The notes: a model not told the origin generated them from the letters alone. DNA of 64,000 nt from Legionella anisa (GCF_001467525.1 NZ_LNXS01000019.1:367001-431000); one strand, 5' to 3'; shown: positions 37,166 to 46,327, counted from the stretch's first letter. Made by a program: numbers and translations.

Positions 37166-38058
37166 TGAACAAAAAGATTTTAGTTTTAGGCGCTACAGGA
37201 ATGCTGGGAAATGCTGTATTTAGATTTTTAAGCGCGAATCAACAGTTTCAGGTATTCGCAACAATGCGTAATACTCGTGACAAACGATTTTTTGAAACTG
37301 GATTACACGATCACATCATCACTAATGTGGATGTACTTAATAATGATGCGTTGATGGATGTATTTGCGGAAGTTAATCCTGATGTTGTCATTAATTGCAT
37401 TGGCTTAATTAAACAACATGCTATTTCAAAGGATCCATTAATATCGCTCCCTATTAATGCGATATTGCCACATCGTCTTGTGAAATTATGTACTTTATCC
37501 TCTGCGCGCTTAATCCATATAAGTACTGATTGTGTTTTCTCTGGACAAAAAGGGATGTATAAAGAAACCGATTTGTCTGATGCTGAAGATTTATATGGAA
37601 AATCTAAATTTATTGGCGAATTAAGTGATTTTTCGAATGCCATTACGCTTAGGACATCAATCATTGGCCATGAATTAAATAGCAATTACGCATTAATTGA
37701 TTGGTTTTTATCGCAACAGGGAAGTATAAAAGGCTATAAAAAGGCAATTTTTTCTGGTTTACCAACAATCGAGTTAGCTCGAGTGATTGCTGAATTTGTT
37801 CTTCCTAATAACACCCTTTCAGGTTTATACCATGTATCAGCAGATCCAATTGATAAATTTACCTTACTTAAATTAGTAGCCGAGACCTACGGAAAAGTAA
37901 TTGATATTATTCCTGACGAGCAGTTATGTATTGATCGTTCACTTGATTCAACGCGCTTTAAAGAGGCTAGTGGCTACATTCCTCCTTCTTGGCCGGATTT
38001 AATTTTGAAAATGAAGGCTTTTAACAGTTTAAATTTGGATAATAAATCTCATGTTTGA
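37162..38058 (+). CDS. fnlB: dTDP-4-dehydrorhamnose reductase-like enzyme of UDP-L-FucNAc synthesis
   Basis: The 298-residue extended SDR protein has GATGMLGNAVFRFL at the N-terminus, NCIGLIKQHAISKDP and HISTDCVFSGQKGMY, and an intact YGKSK catalytic motif. Together with the adjoining fnlA and fnlC it fits the second enzyme (FnlB/WbjC/CapF-like) in UDP-N-acetyl-L-fucosamine synthesis, which reduces and epimerises the 4-keto intermediate. It is shorter than typical FnlB (about 370) because it lacks the C-terminal cupin-like domain of CapF. Its gene comes before fnlA, not after it. The exact step is therefore less certain than the pathway. Confidence 0.8.
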   Translation: MMNKKILVLGATGMLGNAVFRFLSANQQFQVFATMRNTRDKRFFETGLHDHIITNVDVLNNDALMDVFAEVNPDVVINCIGLIKQHAISKDPLISLPINAILPHRLVKLCTLSSARLIHISTDCVFSGQKGMYKETDLSDAEDLYGKSKFIGELSDFSNAITLRTSIIGHELNSNYALIDWFLSQQGSIKGYKKAIFSGLPTIELARVIAEFVLPNNTLSGLYHVSADPIDKFTLLKLVAETYGKVIDIIPDEQLCIDRSLDSTRFKEASGYIPPSWPDLILKMKAFNSLNLDNKSHV

Positions 38059-39058
38059 CAATAAAATATTAATGATTACAGGGGGAACGGGTTCGTTTGG
38101 GCATACTGTACTGAAGCGTTTCCTGGATACACATGTAAAAGAAATTCGCGTTTTTAGCCGAGATGAAAAAAAACAAGAAGATATGCGTATTGCTTTAGCC
38201 AACGATAAAGTCAAATTTTATCTGGGTGATGTACGTGATTATGAAAGTTTGCGGCATGCGACAGCAGGGGTAGATTATATATTTCATGCTGCAGCACTCA
38301 AACAGGTTCCTTCTTGTGAATTTTACCCCATGGAAGCAGTTAAAACGAATGTCATTGGAACTGAGAATGTTCTAAATTCAGCGATTGCAAATGGCGTAAA
38401 ACGTGTGGTGGTTTTGAGTACAGATAAAGCAGTTTATCCCATTAATGCAATGGGAATGTCCAAGGCGATTGCAGAAAAAATTATGATTGCGAAATCGCGA
38501 ATGATACCTGACTCAGGCCCGCTCATTTGCGCGACCCGCTATGGCAATGTAATGGCGTCCAGAGGTTCTGTCATCCCTCTTTTTATTAATCAGATAAAAT
38601 CCAGAGAACCTTTAACCATTACCGATGCGAATATGACTCGTTTTCTGATGTCACTTGAAGACTCTGTGGATTTAGTATTGTATGCATTTCAATATGCCCA
38701 ACAAGGCGATATTTTTGTACAAAAATCACCCGCTTCCACAATCGGCGATCTCGCTCAGGCTTTAAAAGAGTTATTTAATTACGATAAGCCGATAAAGATT
38801 ATTGGTACACGTCATGGCGAAAAACTTTACGAATCATTAGTTTCGCGAGAAGAAATGGCCAAAGCAGAAGATTTACAGCGTTATTATCGCATCCCTGCTG
38901 ATAATCGCGATTTGAATTACAAAAAATACTTTGTTGAAGGTGAAGAACATATTTCTGAATCGGATGATTACACGTCTCATAATACTGCGAGATTGGATGT
39001 AGAAGGTATAAAGAAACTGCTATTACAGCTCGATTATGTTAGGAATGAACTTCAATGA
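38051..39058 (+). CDS. fnlA: UDP-GlcNAc 4,6-dehydratase/5-epimerase
   Basis: The 335-residue enzyme belongs to the FnlA/WbjB/CapE group, which starts UDP-L-FucNAc synthesis from UDP-GlcNAc. Motifs are ITGGTGSFGHTVLKRFL, FHAAALKQVPSCEFYPMEAV, LSTDKAVYPINAMGMSK (where Met takes the usual Tyr place, as is normal in this subgroup) and TRYGNVMASRGSVIPLF. Length is as expected. It overlaps the preceding gene by 8 bp and the following gene by 4 bp. The product feeds the WbuB-like transferase encoded upstream. Among the sugar genes here it is the most firmly identified. Confidence 0.92.
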   Translation: MFDNKILMITGGTGSFGHTVLKRFLDTHVKEIRVFSRDEKKQEDMRIALANDKVKFYLGDVRDYESLRHATAGVDYIFHAAALKQVPSCEFYPMEAVKTNVIGTENVLNSAIANGVKRVVVLSTDKAVYPINAMGMSKAIAEKIMIAKSRMIPDSGPLICATRYGNVMASRGSVIPLFINQIKSREPLTITDANMTRFLMSLEDSVDLVLYAFQYAQQGDIFVQKSPASTIGDLAQALKELFNYDKPIKIIGTRHGEKLYESLVSREEMAKAEDLQRYYRIPADNRDLNYKKYFVEGEEHISESDDYTSHNTARLDVEGIKKLLLQLDYVRNELQ

Positions 39059-40185
39059 TAAAGGTAATGAGTATAGTAGGTACACGACCTGAATTAATCA
39101 AAATGAGCCGGGTTATTGCGGAATTAGATAATCAAGTTCATCACATATTAGTTCATTCTGGTCAAAATTATGATTATGAATTAAATCAAATATTTTTTGA
39201 TGATCTTGAAATACGTAAGCCAGATTATTTCTTGGGTGTTACTGGTGAAACTGCGGCAAAAGCAATTGCGGATGTCATATCTAAAGCAGATGATGTGTTA
39301 GCGGCGGAAAATCCGGATGCCGTATTGTTTTATGGGGATACCAATACCTGCTTGGCAGTAATTGCTGCCAAACGAAAAAAAATACCCGTCTTTCATATGG
39401 AAGCAGGTAATCGTTGTTTTGATCAGCGAGTTCCCGAGGAATTAAATCGAAAAGTTCTTGACCATTTAAGTGATATCAATATGGTCTTGACTGAACATGC
39501 CCGTCGTTATCTGATTTCTGAAGGTATCAGGCCAGAAACCATAATTAAAACAGGCTCTCATATGCACGAGGTATTGGAGCATTATAAGTCCAAAATTCTG
39601 GCTTCAAATGTTCTAGTTCGTGAGCGTTTAACAGAAAATAAATATTTTATTGTGAGCGCGCATCGAGAGGAAAATGTTGATACTCCTGAAAACTTACACG
39701 ATCTACTCGAAACCCTAAGAACACTTGCTGAGACCTATGGCTATCCAATTATTGTTTCCACCCATCCACGAACGCAGAAACGCTTGGAAGCTTTTAGTGA
39801 CTATAGGGATCATGAATTAATTCGTTTTGTTAAACCCTTCGGCTTTCTTGATTACATTAAGCTACAAATGAATGCTTTTTGTATTCTTTCAGATAGTGGC
39901 ACGATTACTGAGGAATCCTCCATATTGAACTTACCCGCCGTGATGATTCGTTATGCCCATGAACGACCTGAAGGAATGGATGTTGGAACGTTGATTATGA
40001 GTGGATTAAAAAAAGACAAGGTTTTAGATGCAGTACGTGTCGTCACCAGTCAAAGTGTTTCTACACAGCGCGTAATACCCATAGTTTCTGACTATCAGGA
40101 TAGAGGAACCGTATCGAAGCAGGTCGTCAGGATTGTACTTAGCTATATCGATTACATAAATCGTACCGTATGGTCTAAAAATTAA
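39055..40185 (+). CDS. fnlC: UDP-N-acetylglucosamine 2-epimerase family enzyme (FnlC-like)
   Basis: The 376-residue protein has the WecB/FnlC fold: VGTRPELIKMSRVIAEL, HSGQNYDYELNQIFFDDLEI, FYGDTNTCLAVIAA, FHMEAGNRCFDQRVPEELNR, SAHREENVDTPENL and SDSGTITEESSIL. With fnlA and fnlB beside it, the likely step is C-2 epimerisation giving UDP-L-FucNAc. The non-hydrolysing epimerase residues (Asp, Glu and His in these motifs) are present. A 4-bp overlap with fnlA couples translation. A 129-bp gap follows before the acyltransferase. Confidence 0.92.
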   Translation: MIKVMSIVGTRPELIKMSRVIAELDNQVHHILVHSGQNYDYELNQIFFDDLEIRKPDYFLGVTGETAAKAIADVISKADDVLAAENPDAVLFYGDTNTCLAVIAAKRKKIPVFHMEAGNRCFDQRVPEELNRKVLDHLSDINMVLTEHARRYLISEGIRPETIIKTGSHMHEVLEHYKSKILASNVLVRERLTENKYFIVSAHREENVDTPENLHDLLETLRTLAETYGYPIIVSTHPRTQKRLEAFSDYRDHELIRFVKPFGFLDYIKLQMNAFCILSDSGTITEESSILNLPAVMIRYAHERPEGMDVGTLIMSGLKKDKVLDAVRVVTSQSVSTQRVIPIVSDYQDRGTVSKQVVRIVLSYIDYINRTVWSKN

Positions 40186-40314
40186 ACTTGTGTGATCATA
40201 AGATTGACAGGTAGTACGCTGGAATAAAAATCATTCTTTGTGTGTTATTGCTGCTTTTAAGTGATACAACACCTTGCGCCAGTTCAATGGGTTATTTGAT
40301 ATTTACGGCACAAG

Positions 40315-41457
40315 GTGAAGGCATTTTTTTATTTTATCGATTGCAGTTACCATGAAGATTACTTACTTAAGACTGATACTGAAGTGAATCAAAATAATGT
40401 TAGGAAGAATTATAGTGCCGAATATTGGGCTTGTGCTGATGGGATAAGAGGTTTTGCTTGCCTCATCGTCTTAATCGCCCATGCTGTGACACTGTTCTTT
40501 AAAGAGAGCGCACCTTATTTGGCTGGGAGCGGAAAAATTGGCGTGTGGTTGTTTTTTGTCTTAAGCGCATTTTTGTTAACTCGAAAATTCATCCATATTA
40601 AATTGAGTCTCTCGAGTCTTTTAGACTATATAGTCAGTCGATTTATACGAATTATTCCTCTTTATATTATTGCAGTTCTGGTTTATAAACTTTTAGGGAC
40701 TACAGAAATTGTCTCCTGGAAAGATGTTGACGATGCAATTTTTCTGCGACAAGGTTTTTCACACTTATGGACCGTAGCTGTTGAATTTAAGTTTTATTTA
40801 TACCTTCCTTTTTTTGCCTTTCTCTTTATAAACTTATCATCTAATTGGATACTGTCCGTTATTTCTTTTATTTGTTTGGTATTAATAGAACAAATCTCAC
40901 ATCCTTACTGGTTAACCTCTATTAATTCGATTAATGTATATGATTATCTCACCCCGTTTACCATAGGGGTTTTTTCTGCAACTTTTTATGAAAAAATAAG
41001 ACCTTATGTCACTGCAGTCAGCGCAACATGGGTCGGTGTCGGTACAATGATATTCTGTATTATGCTCCTCCCAGGAGTAAAAAATTTCTTTTTAGGACTT
41101 CCTTTAGATCTGAGCCTTGCAAACAAATTTGTACATTTTGGTTTTTTATGGGCAGCTTTTATTATTTACACTATTGATGGTATGGGTCTTTTCGGAAAAA
41201 TATTGCGGACCCGAATGTTTCGATCTATCGGTAATTGGAGCTATTCCATTTACCTTTTTCATTGGCTTGTATTTATGAAATACATTACCCTGTGGCCTCA
41301 TCATTTTTTCGCTATGCTTTGCGCTATTGTATCAGCTGTTTTTTTAGGTGGATTAGCCTACTACGTTTTGGAGAAAAACTTACAACAGTTACGACACTAT
41401 ATGCAATCTCAGTTTATAAAAACAAAACTGGGACAGGTCGTTTTTGCTCGACAATGA
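40315..41457 (+). CDS. Membrane acyltransferase (acyltransferase 3 family)
   Basis: The 380-residue protein has about ten hydrophobic helices and the acyltransferase-3 signature: DGIRGFACLIVLIAHAV with the essential His, then FFVLSAFLLTRKF and SRFIRIIPLYIIAVL. Members such as OafA add acetyl groups to O-antigen or other polysaccharide at the inner membrane. In this locus, acetylation of a repeat-unit sugar is the likely job. The frame starts at GTG 40315 with a poor ribosome site, and about 40 residues precede the first motif, so a different start is possible. It is followed, 106 bp later, by the small membrane protein gene. Confidence 0.85.
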   Translation: MKAFFYFIDCSYHEDYLLKTDTEVNQNNVRKNYSAEYWACADGIRGFACLIVLIAHAVTLFFKESAPYLAGSGKIGVWLFFVLSAFLLTRKFIHIKLSLSSLLDYIVSRFIRIIPLYIIAVLVYKLLGTTEIVSWKDVDDAIFLRQGFSHLWTVAVEFKFYLYLPFFAFLFINLSSNWILSVISFICLVLIEQISHPYWLTSINSINVYDYLTPFTIGVFSATFYEKIRPYVTAVSATWVGVGTMIFCIMLLPGVKNFFLGLPLDLSLANKFVHFGFLWAAFIIYTIDGMGLFGKILRTRMFRSIGNWSYSIYLFHWLVFMKYITLWPHHFFAMLCAIVSAVFLGGLAYYVLEKNLQQLRHYMQSQFIKTKLGQVVFARQ

Positions 41458-41563
41458 AACAATTTTCTCCACTTATTGCAAATCCAGATATCGAAAATTA
41501 AAGATTTATAATGGATTTGATGTTACCATTTCGTTATTTTAAGATTTATTAGAGGTGCATAGT

Positions 41564-41770
41564 ATGCAATTGATTTTAGCATTCTCATTTTTCATCTGGT
41601 TTACTGATGCCTATGCATATTTAGATCCAGGGACAGGTAGTTTATTTATCCAGTCAACCATCGCTGCAATTGCTGGAGGAATTTTTATACTAAAAACATA
41701 TTGGCATAAGCTGAAAGCAAAGTTATTTTCAAAAAGGGAAAAAGCTAAAGATGCACATGATGGTGAATAA
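41564..41770 (+). CDS. Small membrane protein with YLDPGTGS motif
   Basis: The 68-residue protein starts at ATG 41564, chosen because AGAGGTG is correctly placed before it; the GTG nine bases earlier is part of that ribosome site. It has a signal-like N-terminus, then YLDPGTGSLFIQSTIAAIAG and a second hydrophobic helix, and ends Lys/Glu-rich. Small proteins with this DPGTGS motif recur in polysaccharide loci beside sulfatase-fold and NoeA-like genes, as here. Their function is unknown. A partner of the membrane transferase is a reasonable guess. It overlaps the next gene by 20 bp. Confidence 0.75.
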   Translation: MQLILAFSFFIWFTDAYAYLDPGTGSLFIQSTIAAIAGGIFILKTYWHKLKAKLFSKREKAKDAHDGE

Positions 41771-43166
41771 TTGCAGTGAGCAGGTTTGTAAAAAAAATGC
41801 ACATAAATCATCGTTCCGCGATCCTGGCAGTCAAGTTTATAAAATAAACCATGAGATTTATCGCCAAATTAATCAGTCAGGATACTCTGATTACCAACAA
41901 TTAATGCAATCAGGACTTTACGATAAACTTCAGTCATTGAACTATCTTATTCCGCACCGAGAAGTTTCAGTTGATTTTGCATTAAATGATCAGGCATTAG
42001 TTGTTTTAAAACCCGAAAAAATTGCATTCGTTTCTTATTGTTATGAATGGTCTTTTTCACAGTTTAAAGATGCGGCCTTGTTGACGCTTGCCATTGCAAA
42101 AATCGCCATTCAATATGGGATGATTCTAAAGGATGCGAGCGCTTATAATATTCAGTTTCATCAGGGTAAGCCTATTTTCATTGATACAGGTTCTTTTACA
42201 CTCTATGAGGAAGGAACTCCTTGGAGCGCTTACAACCAATTTTGTAAGCATTTTTTAGCTCCCTTGCTGCTCATGGCAAAAGTAGATATTCGTCTTGGCA
42301 TCTCAATGAAACAGTATATTGATGGCATCCCCCTTGACTTCGCTAGCCAGATGCTGCCTTTTAAAAGTAAGTTTTCTCCTTCTATATTTGCTCATATCCA
42401 TGCACATGCAAAATTACAGCAGAAATATGGCGATATTAATACTGTTAAAATCAACAAACGTAAAGTAACTAAGCTCGGTTTATTAGGATTATTGGACAAT
42501 CTAAACTCATTAATTAAACGATTGGAATGGTCCCCTATTAAAACAGAATGGGGAGACTACTATAATCAGACGAATTACTCTGATGCTGCAACGAAGCATA
42601 AGGCAGAGATTATCGAACGATTTATTGCAAGAACTCAGGCAAAATTAGTTTGGGATATGGGCGGTAATAATGGTTATTACAGCCGAATCGTCTCAAACCT
42701 TGGCGCACATGCGATATGCTTTGATATCGATCCTGTGGCAGTGGAAACGAATTATCAAAAAGTAAAAAAAGATAAGGGTGGACTTATCTTACCACTCCTA
42801 CAAGATTTAACTAATCCAAGCCCTGCATTAGGCTGGGAACAAAATGAGCGATGTGGGTTACAAGAAAGAGCAAATGCTGATTTAGTAATGGCATTAGCTC
42901 TGATACATCACCTAGCGATATCCAATAATGTACCTCTGGAGCGTATTGCAGAGTATTTCTCTAATTTAGGCGAGTATTTAATTATTGAGTTTGTCCCTAA
43001 AGAGGATTCTCAGGTCCATCGTCTTTTGGCGAGTAGAGAAGACATTTTTCCACAATATGAGATTAACTCATTTAAAAAATATTTTTCACGTCATTACCTT
43101 ATCCTGGAAGAGTGTCCTGTTTTAGAAACTTGCCGGACTATTTTTTTAATGAAGAAGATAAAGTAG
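41751..43166 (+). CDS. Kinase-like plus SAM-methyltransferase fusion protein (NoeA-like)
   Basis: The 471-residue protein has two parts. In the first, KDASAYNIQFHQGKPIFIDT with D128, N133 and D145 has the spacing of a kinase catalytic loop and DFG-like metal site. In the second, LVWDMGGNNGYYSRIVSNLG and CFDIDPVAVETNYQKV are motifs I and II of a class I methyltransferase. The whole resembles nodulation protein NoeA-type annotations. Phosphorylation or methylation of a sugar is possible; no substrate can be named. Start codons at 41751, 41757 and 41760 are all possible. It lies between the DPGTGS protein and the sulfatase-fold gene. Confidence 0.75.
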   Translation: MHMMVNNCSEQVCKKNAHKSSFRDPGSQVYKINHEIYRQINQSGYSDYQQLMQSGLYDKLQSLNYLIPHREVSVDFALNDQALVVLKPEKIAFVSYCYEWSFSQFKDAALLTLAIAKIAIQYGMILKDASAYNIQFHQGKPIFIDTGSFTLYEEGTPWSAYNQFCKHFLAPLLLMAKVDIRLGISMKQYIDGIPLDFASQMLPFKSKFSPSIFAHIHAHAKLQQKYGDINTVKINKRKVTKLGLLGLLDNLNSLIKRLEWSPIKTEWGDYYNQTNYSDAATKHKAEIIERFIARTQAKLVWDMGGNNGYYSRIVSNLGAHAICFDIDPVAVETNYQKVKKDKGGLILPLLQDLTNPSPALGWEQNERCGLQERANADLVMALALIHHLAISNNVPLERIAEYFSNLGEYLIIEFVPKEDSQVHRLLASREDIFPQYEINSFKKYFSRHYLILEECPVLETCRTIFLMKKIK

Positions 43167-43175
43167 AGTAGAAAA

Positions 43176-44744
43176 ATGTTTAATAGACTTCGCAGTAACT
43201 GGCATTATCTTTTGCTTACTCCATTATTGTTCACTGCTTTAGAAACAGCATTTATTAAACATAATGGAATAAGTATATTGAGTTCTGAAGCACTATTTAC
43301 TTATCTTATATTAATCTTTTTAGGTTTAATTCCTGGTCTTTTAATGGTATTTGGAGGAGTTTTCTTTAGAGTCATCATTGCCTCCATCCTACTTATATTA
43401 TTGATACTCAGCCAAATTAATACCCTACCAGTATTGCCTTGGGGATTTAAATACCGTTATGTCTTCCCTCTATTTATAATGTCCACATCAGTACTTTTCT
43501 ATACTATTCGCTTACATCTAGGCAAATTGTTTTTTGTTATCTTTGGGGTCTTTTGGGTAGGTGCTTTTTTTACTTCAAAAACTCCAATGGTAGACCTGCA
43601 GCAGGTTGCAACTATTAAAGCAGCGAATCAGGAACTACCACCTTATATTGAAATTATTCTTGATGAACATATAGGCATAGATGGCCTTGCACGTTTGGAG
43701 AATAGTGACCATGAGTTTTCTAAAAAATTAGTCAATGATTACATCGAAAAAGGTTTTAGAGTTTATGGTGACGCATATAGTCGTGACTACCAAACACTGT
43801 CTTCATTTGCCAGCTTTTTAAATTTTCACCCCCTCAAACAAGTGAAGACTTATATAGGAAAAGAAAAAGGAATAAATAGCATTATTACCAATAAACTTTT
43901 TGAAGAAATTACAAAAAGTGGTTATCAGATTAATGTATTGCAAAGCACTTTTTTAAGTTTATGTGTGAAAAAAGATAATATAAATTTAAAAACATGCAGA
44001 ACATACAATCATGCTGCTCCTGTTCCATATCCTTATGCAAAGCTTACAGAAAAATCGGCAGTGATCCTAAATAATGTATTTTCATTCATACCGCCAATTG
44101 ATTTTTTCTTAAAATATAAAAATAAAATTTGGTCAATGCTCCATTTACCTACAAGTAATACCCAAGGGCTTGTGGAAGCGTCTACTGCTACATATGTAAT
44201 TTCTTATCCAGAACTAATGGATTTGGCTAAAAATGTAGAGCAAGGAAATGCATATTTTGTCCACTTATTAATGCCCCATTATCCTTATGTTTTTGATGAA
44301 AACTGCCAGTATGTTGGCAATAGAGGAAAAAAAGCGAGCACTTATATTGAACAGGTAAAATGTACGCAGAAAATGATGGACGAGTTCTTGCGCGTCCTTG
44401 CTAAGAATCCTAATGCTAAAAAGAGCATTGTTGTCATTCATGGCGATCATGGTACACGAATGCCAACACCACGCGATAATAAGAAGTATTCTTTTACTAC
44501 CGAAAATATTATAAAAACGTATAACACATTTTTTGTCGTCAAGGCACCTTCATACAATGCGGGTTATGATCAAAATAAATATCCTTTAGATTATTTATTG
44601 AAAACTATTGTGTTAGGGAAGAAATTGGTGCCCTATGACCCTGCAAAACAGTTTGTTTATCTTCGTAGTGATTCTCTTACGGATAAACCTTTTGATTTGG
44701 GTAAAGAGTTGATGCCGGCTAGTGAAGACAGTCCCAAGGCATAG
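43176..44744 (+). CDS. Sulfatase-fold membrane transferase
   Basis: The 522-residue protein has four or five N-terminal hydrophobic helices (up to about residue 135) and a large periplasmic domain with the alkaline phosphatase/sulfatase fold. Visible metal-site motifs are IILDEHIGIDGL, HLLMPHYPYVFDENC and VVIHGDHGTRMP, and a candidate nucleophile Thr or Ser lies in YQTLSSFAS. Proteins of this shape transfer phosphoethanolamine or phosphoglycerol, or hydrolyse sulphate esters, at the outer side of the inner membrane. Decoration of the polysaccharide or lipid A is likely; which group is not clear. It is the last gene of the plus-strand block, before a terminator. Confidence 0.82.
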   Translation: MFNRLRSNWHYLLLTPLLFTALETAFIKHNGISILSSEALFTYLILIFLGLIPGLLMVFGGVFFRVIIASILLILLILSQINTLPVLPWGFKYRYVFPLFIMSTSVLFYTIRLHLGKLFFVIFGVFWVGAFFTSKTPMVDLQQVATIKAANQELPPYIEIILDEHIGIDGLARLENSDHEFSKKLVNDYIEKGFRVYGDAYSRDYQTLSSFASFLNFHPLKQVKTYIGKEKGINSIITNKLFEEITKSGYQINVLQSTFLSLCVKKDNINLKTCRTYNHAAPVPYPYAKLTEKSAVILNNVFSFIPPIDFFLKYKNKIWSMLHLPTSNTQGLVEASTATYVISYPELMDLAKNVEQGNAYFVHLLMPHYPYVFDENCQYVGNRGKKASTYIEQVKCTQKMMDEFLRVLAKNPNAKKSIVVIHGDHGTRMPTPRDNKKYSFTTENIIKTYNTFFVVKAPSYNAGYDQNKYPLDYLLKTIVLGKKLVPYDPAKQFVYLRSDSLTDKPFDLGKELMPASEDSPKA

Positions 44745-44794
44745 CTTAAGTTATTTAATCCTGGATTCAAAATCTATCTTTTGCCCAATGCGTG

Positions 44795-44825
44795 GGCTGG
44801 GCTTTTCAGCCCAGCCTACTTTTTT
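44795..44825 (+). terminator. Rho-independent terminator ending the polysaccharide locus
   Basis: GGCTGGGCT and AGCCCAGCC form a perfect stem around a short TTTC loop, followed by TACTTTTTT. It lies 51 bp after the sulfatase-fold gene and could also end the convergent ClC gene's transcript. Confidence 0.8.
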
Positions 44826-44923
44826 GAACTTCCTTAAGTTGACTCATTGCCTGAACACTTACATAAAATGAGCGATTCCCTCTGGTCAAACAAAATTCTT
44901 AAGAGATAGGGTAAATTTTTAAA

Positions 44924-46204
44924 TCATCGACTTATAATAGAAACTAAATGTCTCGTATCGCAATACTTAAACATACTCACTGATCCAGCAACCGCAAAAA
45001 GTATCGGAATAAAAAAGCTAAAATTGATTCCTGTAAATTCAATGATCAAAACAATTGCGGTGATTGGCATTTTTTGAGCTGCAGCAAGAAATGCAGCTCC
45101 TCCAATAATGGCAAAAGCAGATATAGATACAGAAATACCTGGCAGCAAATAACTCCAAAGAATACCCAAAACGACAGCCATTAAAGCTCCGTTTGCAAGA
45201 GAAGGAGTCAGAAGTCCGCCTGCCGCACCAGCTTGTACACTAGTGCAGACAATTAAAATTCTAAGTATAAGGACGGCTATAGCAACTCCAAGTCCTAACA
45301 TATTCCCATCAAATCCTAACTGAGCCGCAGAGCGTCCATTTCCCAATATCTCCGGAAAATAAATCGCTAATAAACCAATGATGAAAAAATTAAATAAACA
45401 CGATACGATTATTTTCCAATTTCGCGGCGCTCGGCTTTGGGCCCTATTCGTAATCACCTTAAACCAATAAGCAGAAAAACCAAAAATGGGGCCAGAAAGA
45501 ATAGCCCAAATGACTACTGGGGAATCAAGTCTTAAAACAGGTATATGATATAAGGGCTGATTACCAAGGCCAATCCAGGAGATAACCACTGCGATAGCGG
45601 AAGTAGTAACCGCTGGAATTACCGCAAACCAATGAAAGGAGCTGAGTAGAACTTCTAAAGTAAACAAAGCACCACCAAAAGGAACATTATAGACTGCAGC
45701 CAAACCCGCTCCTGCAGCACACGCTACAAGTATTTGACTTTCCTTAGGGTGCAGCTTCATTTTATTAGTCAACCAACAGGCAAAAGTAGCGCCAAACTCA
45801 CGAGGAGCCACTTCTCGTCCCATAGGAGAACCCAAGGCAACAGTAATAATCTGGAGTAGTACATGCACTAAAGTAGTTTTTATTGGCATGTATGGTCTAG
45901 GTGATTTAATTGCATTAGCAATACTTACCAAAGGACTACCATAACGAAAAACTGCCCACCATCCAAAACCAGCAATGAAACCACACAAAAGAAGAGCTAC
46001 TACTCTTCTTGGTGCAGTTGAACCAGTAACCACCTCAAGAAAATGCTCATGTCCCACAATAGGAAGTACAGTATGTTCATAGGCTAAGTGTTGAATAAAA
46101 TGCAATAATATGGCTAAAAACATCCCTCCAAAACCAGAAACAATCCCGATAAAAATTGTGGCAATAAAAAGAAGATGCCATCGAGATGTTAAATGTTTTG
46201 TCAT
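44924..46204 (-). CDS. ClC-family chloride channel or exchanger
   Basis: The 426-residue membrane protein has the repeated helical layout of ClC proteins. The second selectivity motif GSPMGREVAPREFGA is present, and E131 matches the gating glutamate of the GREGP motif. GGLLTPSLANGA corresponds to the GxFxP region and GGAAFLAAAQKMPITAIVLI is the usual late signature. The first GSGIP motif is not preserved (YGSPLVSIANAIK). Bacterial ClC exchangers move chloride against protons and help in acid stress. This protein belongs to a divergent branch without a C-terminal CBS pair. It is monocistronic. Confidence 0.88.
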   Translation of the reverse strand: MTKHLTSRWHLLFIATIFIGIVSGFGGMFLAILLHFIQHLAYEHTVLPIVGHEHFLEVVTGSTAPRRVVALLLCGFIAGFGWWAVFRYGSPLVSIANAIKSPRPYMPIKTTLVHVLLQIITVALGSPMGREVAPREFGATFACWLTNKMKLHPKESQILVACAAGAGLAAVYNVPFGGALFTLEVLLSSFHWFAVIPAVTTSAIAVVISWIGLGNQPLYHIPVLRLDSPVVIWAILSGPIFGFSAYWFKVITNRAQSRAPRNWKIIVSCLFNFFIIGLLAIYFPEILGNGRSAAQLGFDGNMLGLGVAIAVLILRILIVCTSVQAGAAGGLLTPSLANGALMAVVLGILWSYLLPGISVSISAFAIIGGAAFLAAAQKMPITAIVLIIEFTGINFSFFIPILFAVAGSVSMFKYCDTRHLVSIISR

Positions 46205-46222
46205 GAACTACTCCTTAAGTAT

Positions 46223-46313
46223 CTATTCATCACAAATTTAAAACCCTGGTGAAAAGACAAATTTGAGTTCAGGTTGAGCCGAATATGGCTTTTCGGTGAA
46301 CTGTGCTGAATAG
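46223..46313. repeat. Decayed second copy of the IS50-like mini-element
   Basis: CTATTCATCACA (46223-46234) and TGTGCTGAATAG (46302-46313) are near-perfect inverted ends. The interior shares AAATTTGAG-type sequence and the exact block TGGCTTTTCGGTGAA with 14979-15088. Its outer ends are more altered, so it is older. It lies between the ClC and ribE genes, upstream of the ClC start. Confidence 0.6.
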
Positions 46314-46327
46314 TTTACCTCCTTAAT

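Noticed and set aside
38051..39058. Met in place of the catalytic Tyr in FnlA
   Set aside because: This is normal for the inverting 4,6-dehydratase subgroup, so it is not a defect, unlike the His substitution in the SDR at 34129.
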